Below the pieces are notes generated by a model. The model ran no database searches, was not told where the DNA came from, and saw only the letters and a program-made list of their open reading frames with translations. Source: Triticum aestivum (taxonomy: Eukaryota; Streptophyta; Magnoliopsida; Poales; Poaceae). From it: 64,000 bases of DNA. This document shows positions 45,096 through 56,367 of the stretch, piece after piece. Within the stretch, counting starts at the first letter, position 1. Every line of letters begins with the position of its first letter. The position numbers and the translations under genes are program-made. The stretch covers positions 295,124,059 to 295,188,058 of the forward strand of contig NC_057814.1 in assembly GCF_018294505.1 (NCBI RefSeq). The letters run 5' to 3'.

Positions 45096-45938
45096 ATGGC
45101 TGGCAGCGGCTGTGAGAATCGAGTGTTCACCAACATGCCCGAGGGGTTTGTCAAGCTCCTCGTCTCCATCACCAAGCTCGCGATCGGGCCAGCAACTCGC
45201 CCGGAGTTCACCCTCTATCAGCACAAGCTCAGTGACGACGTGTCTATGCACCAGGCTGTGGTGCAGTTCAAGGGAGGACGTTCAGCTGCACGCCACTTCC
45301 GTTTTGTGGGAAGGGCCATGCCTACGGAGAGGCATGCCATGCAGATGGCTGCCCGTGAGGCGATAGCTCGCCTCCGGGACATCCTTCCCACGATGAAGAC
45401 TCGTCGCTACCGCTACCTCCCATGCCATGTGCCTTACACCAGCCACTATGCGTTCGCCTGCCATCGGGGAGAGCGAGATGAAGCCATCGAGATGGTTGTG
45501 GAGTATCTCAAGGCTCTGGAGGAGTCTTTCGACAACCTCGTAGATGATCTTGTGGCTGCCCGCATGGACTTAGTCCGGGGCGGTCCTGCCAGCAGGAAGG
45601 AGCTTCTCCACACGGCGCCGCCTCTGACATTCGTCTCGTCTTCAGCCTCGTATGCACCGGCCGTTTTGGCCACTGCTCGCCGTCTGCCTACCACTGAGGA
45701 GTTTGACCGAGTCATCGCTCCTACTCCAGTTAGAGCCGCACCGCCTGCCGCACGCGCTCTACCGCCAGTCGCCCCCGCACCATCACCGCAGCGCAGCGTC
45801 GCACGCCAGGAGCCAGCTAGAGAGGAGGAGGTTGATTCTCCTGGACCGCTGAGCCTTGCCATCGGCAAGGGGAAGGAGATCTTCACCATTCTCCGACTGA
45901 GAGCACCGAGTAGCCGCGTGTTATGCCTGCTTGTATGA
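45096..45938 (+). CDS. gypsy-2 extra ORF upstream of gag; dsRNA-binding-fold-like N-terminus
   Basis: 280 codons from MAGSGCENRVFTNM, 150 bases after the PBS and 286 bases before gag. Residues about 34-98 can be read as strand (PEFTLYQHKLSDD), strand (HQAVVQFKGGR), strand (ARHFRFVGRAMPTE) and helix (MQMAAREAIARLRDIL), the order seen in double-stranded-RNA-binding domains, including the AA..A...L helix. The Lys pair typical of that family's third loop is not present, so the match is a hypothesis. Residues 120-170 look helical (DEAIEMVVEYLKALEES); the C-terminal third is Pro/Ala-rich. Near the end one extra T replaces the ISD ending of gypsy-1 with a 15-residue tail. Such ORFs are not part of the standard gypsy gene set. 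Possible roles are RNA packaging, translation control or silencing suppression; none is shown. Confidence 0.72.
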   Translation: MAGSGCENRVFTNMPEGFVKLLVSITKLAIGPATRPEFTLYQHKLSDDVSMHQAVVQFKGGRSAARHFRFVGRAMPTERHAMQMAAREAIARLRDILPTMKTRRYRYLPCHVPYTSHYAFACHRGERDEAIEMVVEYLKALEESFDNLVDDLVAARMDLVRGGPASRKELLHTAPPLTFVSSSASYAPAVLATARRLPTTEEFDRVIAPTPVRAAPPAARALPPVAPAPSPQRSVARQEPAREEEVDSPGPLSLAIGKGKEIFTILRLRAPSSRVLCLLV

Positions 45939-46224
45939 TGTGTTGTTTTTATCCGTACGCTAGTTTGTATTGGTGTGTTTGCTGCCTTCCGGAGTAGTAC
46001 GCTAGTTTTTAATAACATGTCAGGTTTGTGTACGCACAACCTGAGTGCTGTATCTTGTATTTGCTTTCGCATGTAAGATTTGTGTTAAGCACTTCTTCTC
46101 CGTGAAAATCATTTGTGTTTCTTGAAAACCTTGAAGCCCTTTTGGATTATTGCCTTTGCAAGGGTTTTCCTACGCTACACGGTTTTTCTCATGGGTTTTG
46201 CAAATGATACCCCAGACTAGAAAA
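45939..46224 (+). other. gypsy-2 spacer between extra ORF and gag
   Basis: Untranslated, T-rich, no gene seen. Confidence 0.6.
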
Positions 46225-49200
46225 ATGTCTCGCCCTTGGACTCGCTCTATGCCCAATCAGCCAGAAGAGGTTTACGGAACACAGACCAACAACAATTTCA
46301 CTCAGGGTCAGTCCAGCCAACAGGACAGCGAAGCGGCACTATCTCAAGTATGCCGTCTCTTCGAGCAAAGCCAGCAACAGCACTAGGAGATGATGAACCA
46401 TGTCATCAATATGGGAAACCACCGTGAACCCTATCAACCACATTCCAAGTTATCTGAGTTGCAGAAGACTCGCCCCTCAACTTTTGCTCACACCGACAGG
46501 CCACTGGAAGCCGATGATTGGCTTCGCGAGATTGAAAGGAAACTGATTATCGCTCAATGCTCAGATCATGAGAAGGTGCTTTATGCACCACACTACCTTA
46601 CTGGAGCAGCCGCAGCATGGTGGGAAAACTTCCTACACATGCACCCCAGGGAACACAACATCACCTGGGAAGAATTCAAGGAAGGCTTCCGTGGGGCACA
46701 CATTCCCAGGAGCATCCTAAAGATCAAGAAGAGAGAGTTTGATGACCTGAAGCAAAGAGGCATGACCGTCACAGAATACAACGGCCAGTTTACCCAACTG
46801 TCTCGTTATGCCTACGACGAGCACATGACAGAAAACAAGAAGATGGAAAAATTCCTGGACGGCCTGGCACCAGCATTAAGATGCCAACTGATTGTACACA
46901 CCTTTCCGGATTTTAAGACGCTGGTGGACAAGGCCATCACCCTGGAGAATGAGCGCCGTAGTCTGGAAGATATCCGCAAGCGGAAGAGGGACAAGACGAC
47001 TCTTGCCCGCAGCAACCGAGGCAAGACCGAGGTCCCAAGGACAGACACGAGGAGATCCACGTCTACTGAGCCAAGACCCGTCGGACAATTCCATGCCAGA
47101 GACAAGGAGTTCACATACCGTCCAGGGGTCACCTGCTATGCTTGTGGTCAACAAGGGCCTTATGCTAAACAGTGCCCGAAGCCAAGAGACTCGGCACCCA
47201 AGCCGAACAATGGTGGAAACAATCCAGCCCCCAAGCGCAACAACTTCAATCCCAGCAACAACCACAGGAAGGGTCACTTGAACCATGTGACCAGGGAAGA
47301 AGCGCAGAATGCCCCAGACATCATGGTCGGTACGTTCCCTGTCAACACAGTACCTGCCACGGTTTTGTTTGATTCTGGAGCTTCCCATTCCTTCGTTTCG
47401 AAGAGTTTTGTTTCGCAACATGGTTTTCCGATACTCCCCTTGGAAAAATCTATGATCATCAAGTCCCCCGGAAATAAGCAAATTGCTCAGGGTTACTGCC
47501 AAGGAGTGGTCATTGAGTTCGAAGGACTACCATTCCACGCGAATCTCATCGTGTTGGAAAGTAAAGGACTGGATGTCATTTTAGGAATGGACTGGTTAAC
47601 CACCAACAAGGGATTCATCGACTGTTTCAATCGGACAGTGATTCTCACTCACCATCACGGCAAGACAATAAGAGTTTCCGCTCAAGAAAGGCCACGATCA
47701 CAGAAACCAAAACTGAACAAGATGGACATCGCAGAATTAAGAAAAGTGCCAGTGGTATGCGAGTTCCCTGATGTGTTCCCGGAAGAACTACCAGGTATGC
47801 CACCAGACCGAGAGATCGAATTCAGCATCGAACTAGCACCTGGCACCGCTCCCATTTATAAGAAGCCATATAGAATGGCACCCTCCGAATTGGTGGAGTT
47901 GAAGAAGCAGATAAAGGAATTATTGGACAAAGGATTTATACGAGCCAGCTCCTCACCATGGGGTTCGCCCCTATTGTTCGCCAAGAAGAAGGATGGGACA
48001 CTGAGACTATGCATAGACTATCGAGCCCTCAATATGGTCACCATCAAAAACAAATATCCGATGCCACGGATCAATGATTTGTTTGACCAGCTCGCACAAG
48101 CTAAAGTATATTCAAAGATTGATTTGAGATCAGGATACCATCAACTGAAGGTACGAACAGAGGATATCCCCAAGACCGCATTCACTTCCAGATATGGGTT
48201 ATACGAGTTTACGGTGATGCCGTTTGGACTGACAAACGCCCCCGCATATTTCGTCCACCTCATGAACAAAGTATTCATGAAATTCATGGACAAATTTGTG
48301 GTGGTATTCATTGACGACATTCTGGTTTACTCAAGGACACCAGAAGAACATGCTGAGTACCTCAGAATTGTTTTGGGAGAATTGAGGAAGCATCAGTTGT
48401 ACGCCAAATTTAGCAAATGCGAATTTTGGCTAAGACAAGTTGGTTTCTTGGGCCATATTTTGAACCAAGAAGGCGTTGCCGTAGACCCAGAAAAAGTCAA
48501 GGCCATACTAGACTGGAAGCCACCCGCGAATGTTACAGATGTGCGGAGTTTCCTAGGGATGGCCGGGTATTACAGGAGATTTATTGAAGGATTCTCCACT
48601 GTGGCAAAACCTATAACACAGTTACTCAAGAAAGACAAGAAATTCGTATGGACGGAAGCATGTGAGGAGAGCTTCCAAGAACTCAAAAAAAAGCTGACAA
48701 CCGCACCAGTCTTAACTGTGCCAGACATACACAAGAGTTTTGAAGTATATTGTGACGCGTCCCGAAAAGGTCTCGGATGTGTGCTAATGCAGGATGGCAA
48801 AGTTGTCGCATATGCCTCCAGACAACTGCGAAAACACGAGGAAAATTACCCAACACATGACCTGGAGCTAGCAGCAGTTATACATGCACTCAAGGAGTGG
48901 AGGCACTTTCTGTTGGGAAATCGTTGTGAAATATATACGGACCATAAGAGCCTCAAATATATCTTCACACAGCCAGAGCTGAATTTACGCCAACGACGCT
49001 GGTTGGAACTGGTCAAAGACTATGACGTCGGCATCCACTACCACCCAGGAAAAGCAAATGTAGTGGCCGATGCCCTTAGTCGAAACCCCAGCCCGGACAG
49101 TGACGGTCAGCAAAACTTGAGGCCTGAGTTTCAGCGAGAGTTCACTCGGCTCAACATGATGTTAGTCTCCGAGGGCACCATATCGAACCTGGAGATACAA

Positions 49201-50640
49201 CCCACCCTAGTGGAACAAATCAAGAAGGCTCAATAGGGACACCCCAGTATCGAAGGCATAAAGAAGAAAATGAACCGTAGTAAGACTTCAGAATTCGTCA
49301 CGGACAGTGAAGGAACATTATGGTACCGGGACAGACTTTGCGTACCTAACATTGAGGAACTCAAGCAACAGATCTTGACGGAGAGCCACACCGCTCCATA
49401 CTCGATACATCCTGGAGGAACCAAAATGTACAAGGACATTCAGGAAAGATTTTGGTGGCACGGTATGAAAAGAGATATAGCCACATTCGTTGCTTGTTGC
49501 GATTCATGTCAGCGCATCAAGGCCGAGCACCAAAAGCCAGCAGGGCTACTCCAGCCTAACAGGATACCGGAGTGGAAATGGGATGAAATCGGAATGGACT
49601 TCATTGTCAGATTACCCCGATCACAGCGTGGAAATGACGCCATATGGGTCATCACAGACCGACTAACCAAGGTTGCTCACTTCATTCCCGTGAAGACTAC
49701 CTACTCCACACAAAGACTGGCAAAACTCTATCTCTCCCGTATAGTTTGCTTGCACGGAGTCCCAAAGACTATAATATCTGACCGAGGCACCCAATTCGTC
49801 TCCAAATTTTGGGAACACCTACAACAAGCTCTGGGCACGCAACTAGCTTTCAGTACAGCATACCACCCTCAGACAGATGGACAAACAGAACGTGTAAACC
49901 AAATCCTGGAGGATATGCTAAGAGCCTGTGTGCTCACCTATGGAACCAGTTGGGAAGAGAGTTTGTCGTATGCCGAATTTGCGTACAACAATAGTTACCA
50001 AGCCAGCTTGCAAATGGCACCCTTTGAAGCATTGTACGGACGGAGGTGTCGTACCCCAGTGAATTGGTCAGAAATAGGTGACAGCCGTATCTTCGGCCCA
50101 GATATGCTTAAGGAGGCCGAGGAAAAAGTTAAACAAATCAGGGACAGACTCAAGACAGCACAGAGCCGACAAAAGAGCTACTATGATCAGAAGCATCATG
50201 AGGTCAGCTTTGAACCTGGTGATTCCGTATACCTCCGAGTATCTCCTATGAGGGGTCTACAACGGTTCAAAATTAAGGGGAAGCTAGCCCCAAGATTTAT
50301 TGGACCATTTTGTGTGAAGGCACGAAGAGGCACGGTAGCCTACCAGCTAGACCTACCCAAGGAGCTATCAGACGTCCATGACGTATTCCACGTCTCGCAG
50401 TTGAGGAAATGTGTGAGTAACCCGGAGAAACATGTACCTCATGAGGACATTGATATGCAACCAGATCTCACCTACAGAGAAAGGCCAGTAAAGATTTTAG
50501 AAGAGTCTGAACGGAGGACCCGTCAGAAAACGACAAAGTTTTTCAGGGTCCAGTGGAGCAACCACACTGAGGATGAAGCCACATGGGAAAGGGAAGATTT
50601 CCTCCGAGCAGAGTATCCATATCTATTTGAGGATCAGTAG
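46225..50640 (+). pseudogene. gypsy-2 Gag-Pol with chromodomain, two in-frame TAG codons
   Basis: One frame of 1,472 codons from [11 protein letters not shown] to FEDQ-stop, interrupted by TAG at 46384-46386 (CAA in gypsy-1) and at 49234-49236 (CAG in gypsy-1). Domains match gypsy-1: Gag, zinc knuckle, protease (DSGAS), RT (FIDD), RNase H, integrase with GPF-type C-terminal part, and chromodomain. The zinc knuckle reads [14 protein letters not shown], so the zinc-binding His is Pro, which should impair the finger. The first stop removes nearly all of Gag from a full-length product; the second falls between RNase H and integrase. Movement would need proteins from other copies. Confidence 0.93.
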
Positions 50641-50665
50641 AAATCTCGAGGACGAGATTTTTCCT

Positions 50666-50679
50666 AAGGGGGTAGGTGT
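50666..50679 (+). other. Polypurine tract of gypsy-2
   Basis: AAGGGGGTAGGTGT touching the 3' LTR; identical to that of gypsy-1. Confidence 0.9.
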
Positions 50680-51972
50680 TGTGACACCCAAGTTTTTATT
50701 TGGATTTTTCAAAAGATTTTATTTGACTTGAAGGGGGTGATTTAAAAATTTTCTTCAAGAGAACTCTCACTCTCAAATATTTTCCTTATGGCAAAAATTT
50801 TATTTGAATTCACCCAAGATCCTCCTTTGGTCTTGGAGGTTCTTGCTTTTCATTGGACTCAAGACAAAATGTTTTTCATTTGAGAAAATAACCTTTGAAA
50901 TATTTTTGAGAATGCACTATGGCTTTTGGAAAGTACTTTGCCACTTTCAACTATTCCTTCTTGCCATGGCATAAGTGCAAATCCTCTCTCCTAACCTTTC
51001 CCTCACCTTTGGATCATGTTTTGCATCAAATCCAGCAAGTTGAACCTCCTCATGTGATCATTTCCATTCAAATTCTATTCAAATAAATTTCTGTCTTCTC
51101 TTATAGCACTTGGAGATTTACAAAGGAACTCCATTTTCTGTTTGGACTTTTACCACCAAACTTCTTTCCCCTCCTAGTCCTTTGAACCCTCAACCTAGAA
51201 CCATGAAGATCCACTGGTCTCCAGTTCAAAATTTTCAAACTACATCAGCTGCAAGTTTGGACCAGATTTGGCAAATTTGGTGAAATTCATTCAAAACTTT
51301 CTCCAAAAATTCCAAGTAAATTCATGCAGCCCCTGGGTGCTTTGAGTGATCATCTCACCAAGTTACAGCTCCAGAAAAATTTATCTCTTTACCAAAACCT
51401 ACTGTCGAACACCTGCAATGCTTGGTCACTGTCAAGTTTCAGTTAACTTCAGAGTTCAGTCAGTGCTCACTGTCGTTTTCTTCAGAGACGGGCATCGATC
51501 TTGCCAGTGCCCTCGCGTCGCCTTGCTCCTCGTCGTCGCCCACTTGTTCCTGCACCGCACGAGTGCCTGGCATCTTGCGGGCGTCGGCGACGAGCAGCAG
51601 AAGGTGCGCCGCCCCGTGACCGACGCCGGCGGCGGCTTTGCGGACGCCAGCGGGAGACACGGCGCCGCCAACTCCACCCAGCGCCGCCCAAACCACCGGA
51701 GCCCGCCGCGTGGCCGTCCACTCCCCCGAATGCGCTGCCGCTCTTGTCGTGAACCCCAGGGCGCGGAGCACGCTCTCTGCCGCCGTTGAGCCCGTGCGGT
51801 CACCTCACCGTGGGCAGACGCCATTACGCCAGCTCCAGCTCCGTTTAGCTGCAAAACGAGTCCCGTAACATCCACTGATGCTGCTCGACCGCTCAAACCC
51901 TCTGCCAACCCACTGCTTCGCCGTAATCGCTCGCCGGAGATTCTCCGTTCACGGCCACCCCGTCGATCTGCC

Positions 51973-51980
51973 TATAAATA
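51973..51980 (+). promoter_or_regulatory. TATA box of gypsy-2 3' LTR
   Basis: TATAAATA; could drive read-through into the F antisense gene fragment, which lies downstream on the same strand. Confidence 0.65.
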
Positions 51981-52935
51981 GAGGCCCCGAGCTTCAACTC
52001 GAGCACCCACCAGCCCTACACTTCCCCTAGAGCACGCCCAACCACTGGAAGAGCCGCGAGGGGGTCTCCTTCCTCGACTCCGGCCGCCGCGATCCGCCAC
52101 GGGATCCAGCCCGATTCGCCCCCATGTGTGCTCCACAGCCCCCATTCTCTTGCCAGTAGCTTCTCCTTGCATCACCCGTTCTGACCCGCGCCTCAATTCG
52201 TACTTTGCAGCCCTCCACCGGAGTTCCCCAACCTCACCCGAACCGCCGTCCGCCGGAGATAGTGTCGCCGTCGACGTGGTGCTCCCCGTTGGACGAGTCC
52301 ACCACCCACCGACGCGGAAGAAGACACTGAAGCTCTTGGTACCCTCCATTTCTCCTAACTCGCCGTGGTTCGACGCCGGCGTCCATCGCCGTCTTCAGGC
52401 GCCGGCGAACTTTCAAACCTGACATGCGGGCCCCGCGTATCAGCCTCTGTTTTATTTCTCCGAACCATTTTCTGTTGGCGCCCTCGGGCAAAGTACGTCT
52501 TCTCTCTTGCGCTTGCGCATTTCCAAACGAACCGTTTTCTGTTTTCTCAGTTAAAACCCTGGAACTTTTCTGTTTCATTACAGATAAGTCCCTCGACAGA
52601 AACCTTTATAACTTTTTAATGAAAAGGTATTTTTGAGTGATTCTTTAATCTCCAAATTTTGTCTAGTTTTTTATGGGATTTATTTGAAAAATATTTGGCA
52701 AAGTTTCTGTGCATGTGTTGGTTTTCACGTTAGTACCCCGTTTCGTGATTGCCGTAGGTTCCGGGAGAGGGGACGGAGCCGCGAACTTCGCCGAGCTAGA
52801 CTCCGACTTCTTCGAACCAGGCAAGCATGTTTGAACATTTGATATGGCAGATGTTTTGCATGTTCATGTGAAAGTTTGTGCGTGGCATGTGAGCGTCGAT
52901 AACTACCTCGTTGCTTGTAAGGCAACGACCCGGTT

Positions 52936-53249
52936 GTTCCGAAGTTGCAATGACCTCTGATGAGAGGTGGCCTAATCATGTGGTGACATGAAGGGCAGCA
53001 AGGTGGTACTGTTGTAGCATGCCAGCCTTGCGTCATCCGACTTTCTTCGACGTTAACGTGGTTGGAGCCACGTTATCGATCTTTTCCCGCATGTTCCAAA
53101 GTTGCGATGACCTCTGATGAGAGGTGGCCTAATCATGTGGTGACATGAAGGGCAGCAAGGTGGTACTGTTGTAGCATGCCAGCCTTGCGTCATCCGACTT
53201 TTCCGACGTTAACATGGTTGGAGCCGTGTTATCGTCCCTTCCCCTTTCC
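52936..53249 (+). repeat. 157-bp direct duplication in gypsy-2 3' LTR
   Basis: Copies start at 52936 and 53093. Confidence 0.9.
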
Positions 53250-53750
53250 GTGCTACCACATGTCTCATTGCCAGGATACGGTTTAGTAAGTTGGTAACCT
53301 CTTTCCGTGTACACACCAAACAGAGAGGCCGGGATGATGGTACCTTGGCCCAGGATTAAAGCCAGTCATTCGGTCAGGGGGCATGGGTGTTTCCGGTTGG
53401 TCGTATCCATGATCAGTAATGTAGACTTTATATCCAAATCTATCCGTGTGAAAACTTGCCCCCGGTGATCAAGCTCAAGTGGTAAATTCAATTTCATTGT
53501 TATTCCTGTGGATGGACTAACATTATATTTGTCTCGTGCTTGTGATAAATTATACTCCCGAACTATTGTATTGTTGTGTTACAATATAAGCCCTTTATGT
53601 GACGTCGCACAGACGTCCGACTGTGGCGTGTACTCGTTTCTCACTTTAAATATAAGCCCTTTATGCGATGTCGCTCAGACGTCCGACTGTGGCATGCACT
53701 GTCTTTACTTTCTGTTATAAGCCCTTTATGTGGTGTCGCCCTGACGCCCG

Positions 53751-54041
53751 ACTGTGGCATTATTATTCTGCATTTTCCGCTCGAGGAGTCTTTCAGACAC
53801 TCGTTTGGCACCTGTATTATTATTCCGCACTTTCCGCTCGAGGAGTCTTTCAGACACTCGTTTGGCACCTGTATTATTATTCCGCATTTTCCGCTCGAGG
53901 AGTCTTTCAGACACTCGTTTGGCACCTGTATTATTATTCCGCATTTTCCTCTCGAGGAGTCTTTCAGACACTCGTTTGGCACCAGTATTACTATTCTGCA
54001 GTTTCCGCTCGAGGTGTCATTCAGACCCTCGCTTGGCACCC
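53751..54041 (+). repeat. 57-bp tandem repeat array in gypsy-2 3' LTR
   Basis: Five units in the same arrangement as 44055-44345. Confidence 0.93.
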
Positions 54042-54624
54042 AGTATTTATTATCTCTATGTCTGATCGCACTGGTTAACTTATTCATGTGTTTCATGTTT
54101 GCATTTGTTATACCCTATGTCCGAACTGTCTTGCGAGTACTTTCATAGTACTCACCTGGCTTGTTGATTTGGCCAGATGTTGACGAAGGCGATTTCTTGG
54201 ATGAAGAGTTTGATAGCGCGTCCGACGCCTAGAGGAGTCCCAGTCAGTCCTGCGCGATCCCGGATATTGGCCACTTGTATCGTTTACGCTTCCGCCACCC
54301 GCAATAAGTATTCTCGAGCCTCACTCCGACGCTCGAAGAGTTGTAGTATTCTGGAATCATGTCACTCGCTTCGCGATGATATTTCCACCACCGTTATTAT
54401 CGTGAGTTAGAAGTTTGCCACCCTATCCGCCGTATTGTTTTATCGGCGTGCATGTAATAAATTGTTGGGCAGTCTCTGCTCAACTTTGTATTATATTTAG
54501 TACTCCTGGTATTTTTCTTCTGTGACCAATGTATTGTCTATCAGTGAGAAGGAATTCTTCCTCGCTGGTCCGTAACAGGGATTGGTTTCTCAATAATTAT
54601 TTTATTGAAAAACTGGTCATGACA

Positions 54625-54629
54625 GGTGG
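54625..54629. repeat. Right target site duplication of gypsy-2
   Basis: GGTGG. Confidence 0.96.
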
Positions 54630-54721
54630 CCCATATGGTGAATTACCTTGCGAACTGCAAGCTCTCCGCAGAGTGGAGGTTTGGCAAGGAGCCATATTCC
54701 CGTGCACATCCTCTGCCTATG

Positions 54722-54806
54722 GTATGTTCTCCTTTTCCCTTTCTTCTCTTAGTTTTGTCGCCGAGTTCCTCTTGGCTGACTCTGACTAGTCGGCACGTCT
54801 TGGCAG
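54722..54806 (+). other. Intron 1 of F antisense gene
   Basis: GTATGT donor, T-rich body, GGCAG acceptor; 85 bp. Predicted, not shown by RNA. Confidence 0.6.
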
Positions 54807-55231
54807 AGCCTTCTCCTTCGACCTGCAGCTGAGTCGGAGGCGGAGCGCCGATTTCTTCCTGACCGGGCGGAGCATGATCTGGAGGACCACGACCTGGGGG
54901 CGGCCGCCATGGATGAAAACACCGAGGCGGGTGGCGGCGAAGCCGGCGGCAAAGCAGGCGGGTCCGGGCTTGGAGCCAGCTTCGATGACTGGCCGGATGA
55001 CGACGAGGCGGAAATCGTCCCACGTCGCCAGCCGGCGTCCGGCCACGGCGCGGGTTCCTCCGCCGCGCCGCCTGCTCGGGGCGGCGGGCAGAAGCGCCGG
55101 GCCACGTCGGGCTTGTTCGGCAGTCGGCCGAAGAAGCCCAAGGGCGGGGCGGCGGCGACCAGGCAGGATGAGGCGGCCGCGAAGGCGGCCCGCTTCCGCA
55201 AGGTGGTGAAGCAGCCGCAGACGGTGTCGGC

Positions 55232-55308
55232 GTAAGTGTATATTCCTTTGTACATTCCTTCTTCTTTTCTTGGTGATTTCTGAATCCTTGTCCTTTCTCA
55301 AAAATCAG
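55232..55308 (+). other. Intron 2 of F antisense gene
   Basis: GTAAGT donor, T-rich body, ATCAG acceptor; 77 bp. The frame before it ends in TVSA. Confidence 0.65.
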
Positions 55309-55370
55309 GGCTCCGCTTTCGCTTGAGCGGGTTGCTGCCGCCTCCGTCGTTGGATCGCCGGGAGGATTGC

Positions 55371-55628
55371 TACGCCCTTCTCTGGCTCGACGCAGCGCTG
55401 GAAGACTCCAGTGACGCTGCGCTTGACAAGTTCTCTGTTTATTATTGCATATGCTCCGGCTCGGCGTTGCACTAGTCTTGCCGAGATCTCATCAGTCGGC
55501 AGCTCTCTGTTGACTAGGAAGTTGAGGATGGGCTGGGCCCGTGATGGAGCTGAGACTTCTTCTACTGTTAGTACGGCCACTGTGACTCGGGTGGGTGGGT
55601 TGGGTGGTGGAGAGTTGGAGTCGGCCAC
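55371..55628 (-). pseudogene. Element F linker between second RNase H and integrase, truncated
   Basis: Minus-strand residues PILNFLVNRELPTDEISARL and YAIINRELVKRSVTGVFQRC match the linker that precedes integrase in Tat-type Pol. The frame loses similarity after EKGVAIL at about 55370. The HHCC finger and D,D,E core that should follow are absent. Confidence 0.75.
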
Positions 55629-55829
55629 CGCTTCTTGTGTCGCTGCAGTCCCCGGGCCGACTGCTGCAGTCCCCGAGCTGGGTCTGACTATGGCAGTCCC
55701 CGGGCCACTTGTCGTAGTCCCCGAGCCGCCTGCTGGGTTCCTCCGGTCGGATCCGGCTGCATCAGGGGCAGGCGGTACAAAGATAGAGTCCGACTCTGGA
55801 GACGGCTTGATAGATGGTTTTAGGAGGCG

Positions 55830-56330
55830 CTAGAGAGAGACACCGGTTGGTATAGCCTGTCGGGTGGAGCCGATCCGTGCCAGGGCATCTGCTTGGTCGT
55901 TGTCGGCCCGTGGCATGTGAAGGAACTCGCACCCTTCGAAGTATCCACTGATCCGCTGGACGAGGAATCGATAGCTCGCAATGTTTGCATCCTTGGCGTC
56001 CCAGTCACCAGATGACTGCTGGACCACCAAGTCTGAGTCACCATAACACAGGATCCGGCGTATGCCGAGTTCTTTGGCTAGCCGGAGCCCGTGTATGAGC
56101 GCCTCGTATTCAGCCACGTTGTTGGAGGCGGCAAAGTGGATTTGCAGCGTGTATCTGAGCTTGTCGCCTTTCGGAGAGGTGAGGACGATGCCGGCTCCCA
56201 AGTCAGTGCGCATCTTGGCCCATCGAAGTGCATCCGCCAATGAGTAGAGTCGGGAGCGGCGGTAGGTACTGGGTCTCGGCCCAGTCGACGAGGAAGTCGG
56301 CCAATGCTTGGGACTTGAAGGCCGTGCGGG
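55830..56330 (-). pseudogene. Element F second (archaeal-type) RNase H, frameshifted
   Basis: The start (WRMHFDG, about 56235) lies in one frame. After a shift the rest lies in another: GAGIVLTSPKGDKLRYTL, NNVAEYEALIHGLRLAKELG, CYGDSDLVVQQ and DNDQADALARI, which carry the D, E, D, D catalytic positions. This additional RNase H downstream of the usual one is characteristic of plant Tat-lineage gypsy elements. Confidence 0.82.
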
Positions 56331-56367
56331 GCTAGTAGAAGATTGTGTAAGGAGCCAGCACAATGGC

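Larger units (their letters stand above)
40718..54624 (+). mobile_element. gypsy-2: complete chromovirus (Tekay-like) with two nonsense codons in pol
   Basis: 13,907-bp plus-strand element with both LTRs, PBS, extra ORF, gag-pol-chromodomain, PPT and GGTGG duplications. It is in the same family as gypsy-1. Its LTRs are nearly identical apart from a 259-bp and a 7-bp gap in the 3' LTR, so it is a fairly recent insertion and the youngest layer of this nest. Confidence 0.97.
50680..54624 (+). repeat. gypsy-2 3' LTR (3,945 bp)
   Basis: TGTGACACCC to GTCATGACA. It is 266 bp shorter than the 5' LTR: a 259-bp gap at 53400/53401 and a 7-bp gap near 52647. Confidence 0.97.
54630..55370 (+). pseudogene. 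Element F antisense gene, remainder of exon 1, exon 2 and start of exon 3
   Basis: The frame resumes after gypsy-2 with HMVNYLANCKLSAEWRFGKE and runs to 54721. An intron with GTATGT and CAG follows at 54722-54806. Exon 2 (54807-55231) encodes an acidic stretch (FDDWPDDDEAE) and a basic, nuclear-localisation-like stretch (KRRATSGLFGSRPKKPKGG). A second intron with GTAAGT and CAG is at 55232-55308. Exon 3 begins APLSLERVAAASVV and is cut at about 55370, where sequence changes to the minus-strand pol of F. The rest of the gene is deleted. All exons read against the F genomic RNA. Confidence 0.68.
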
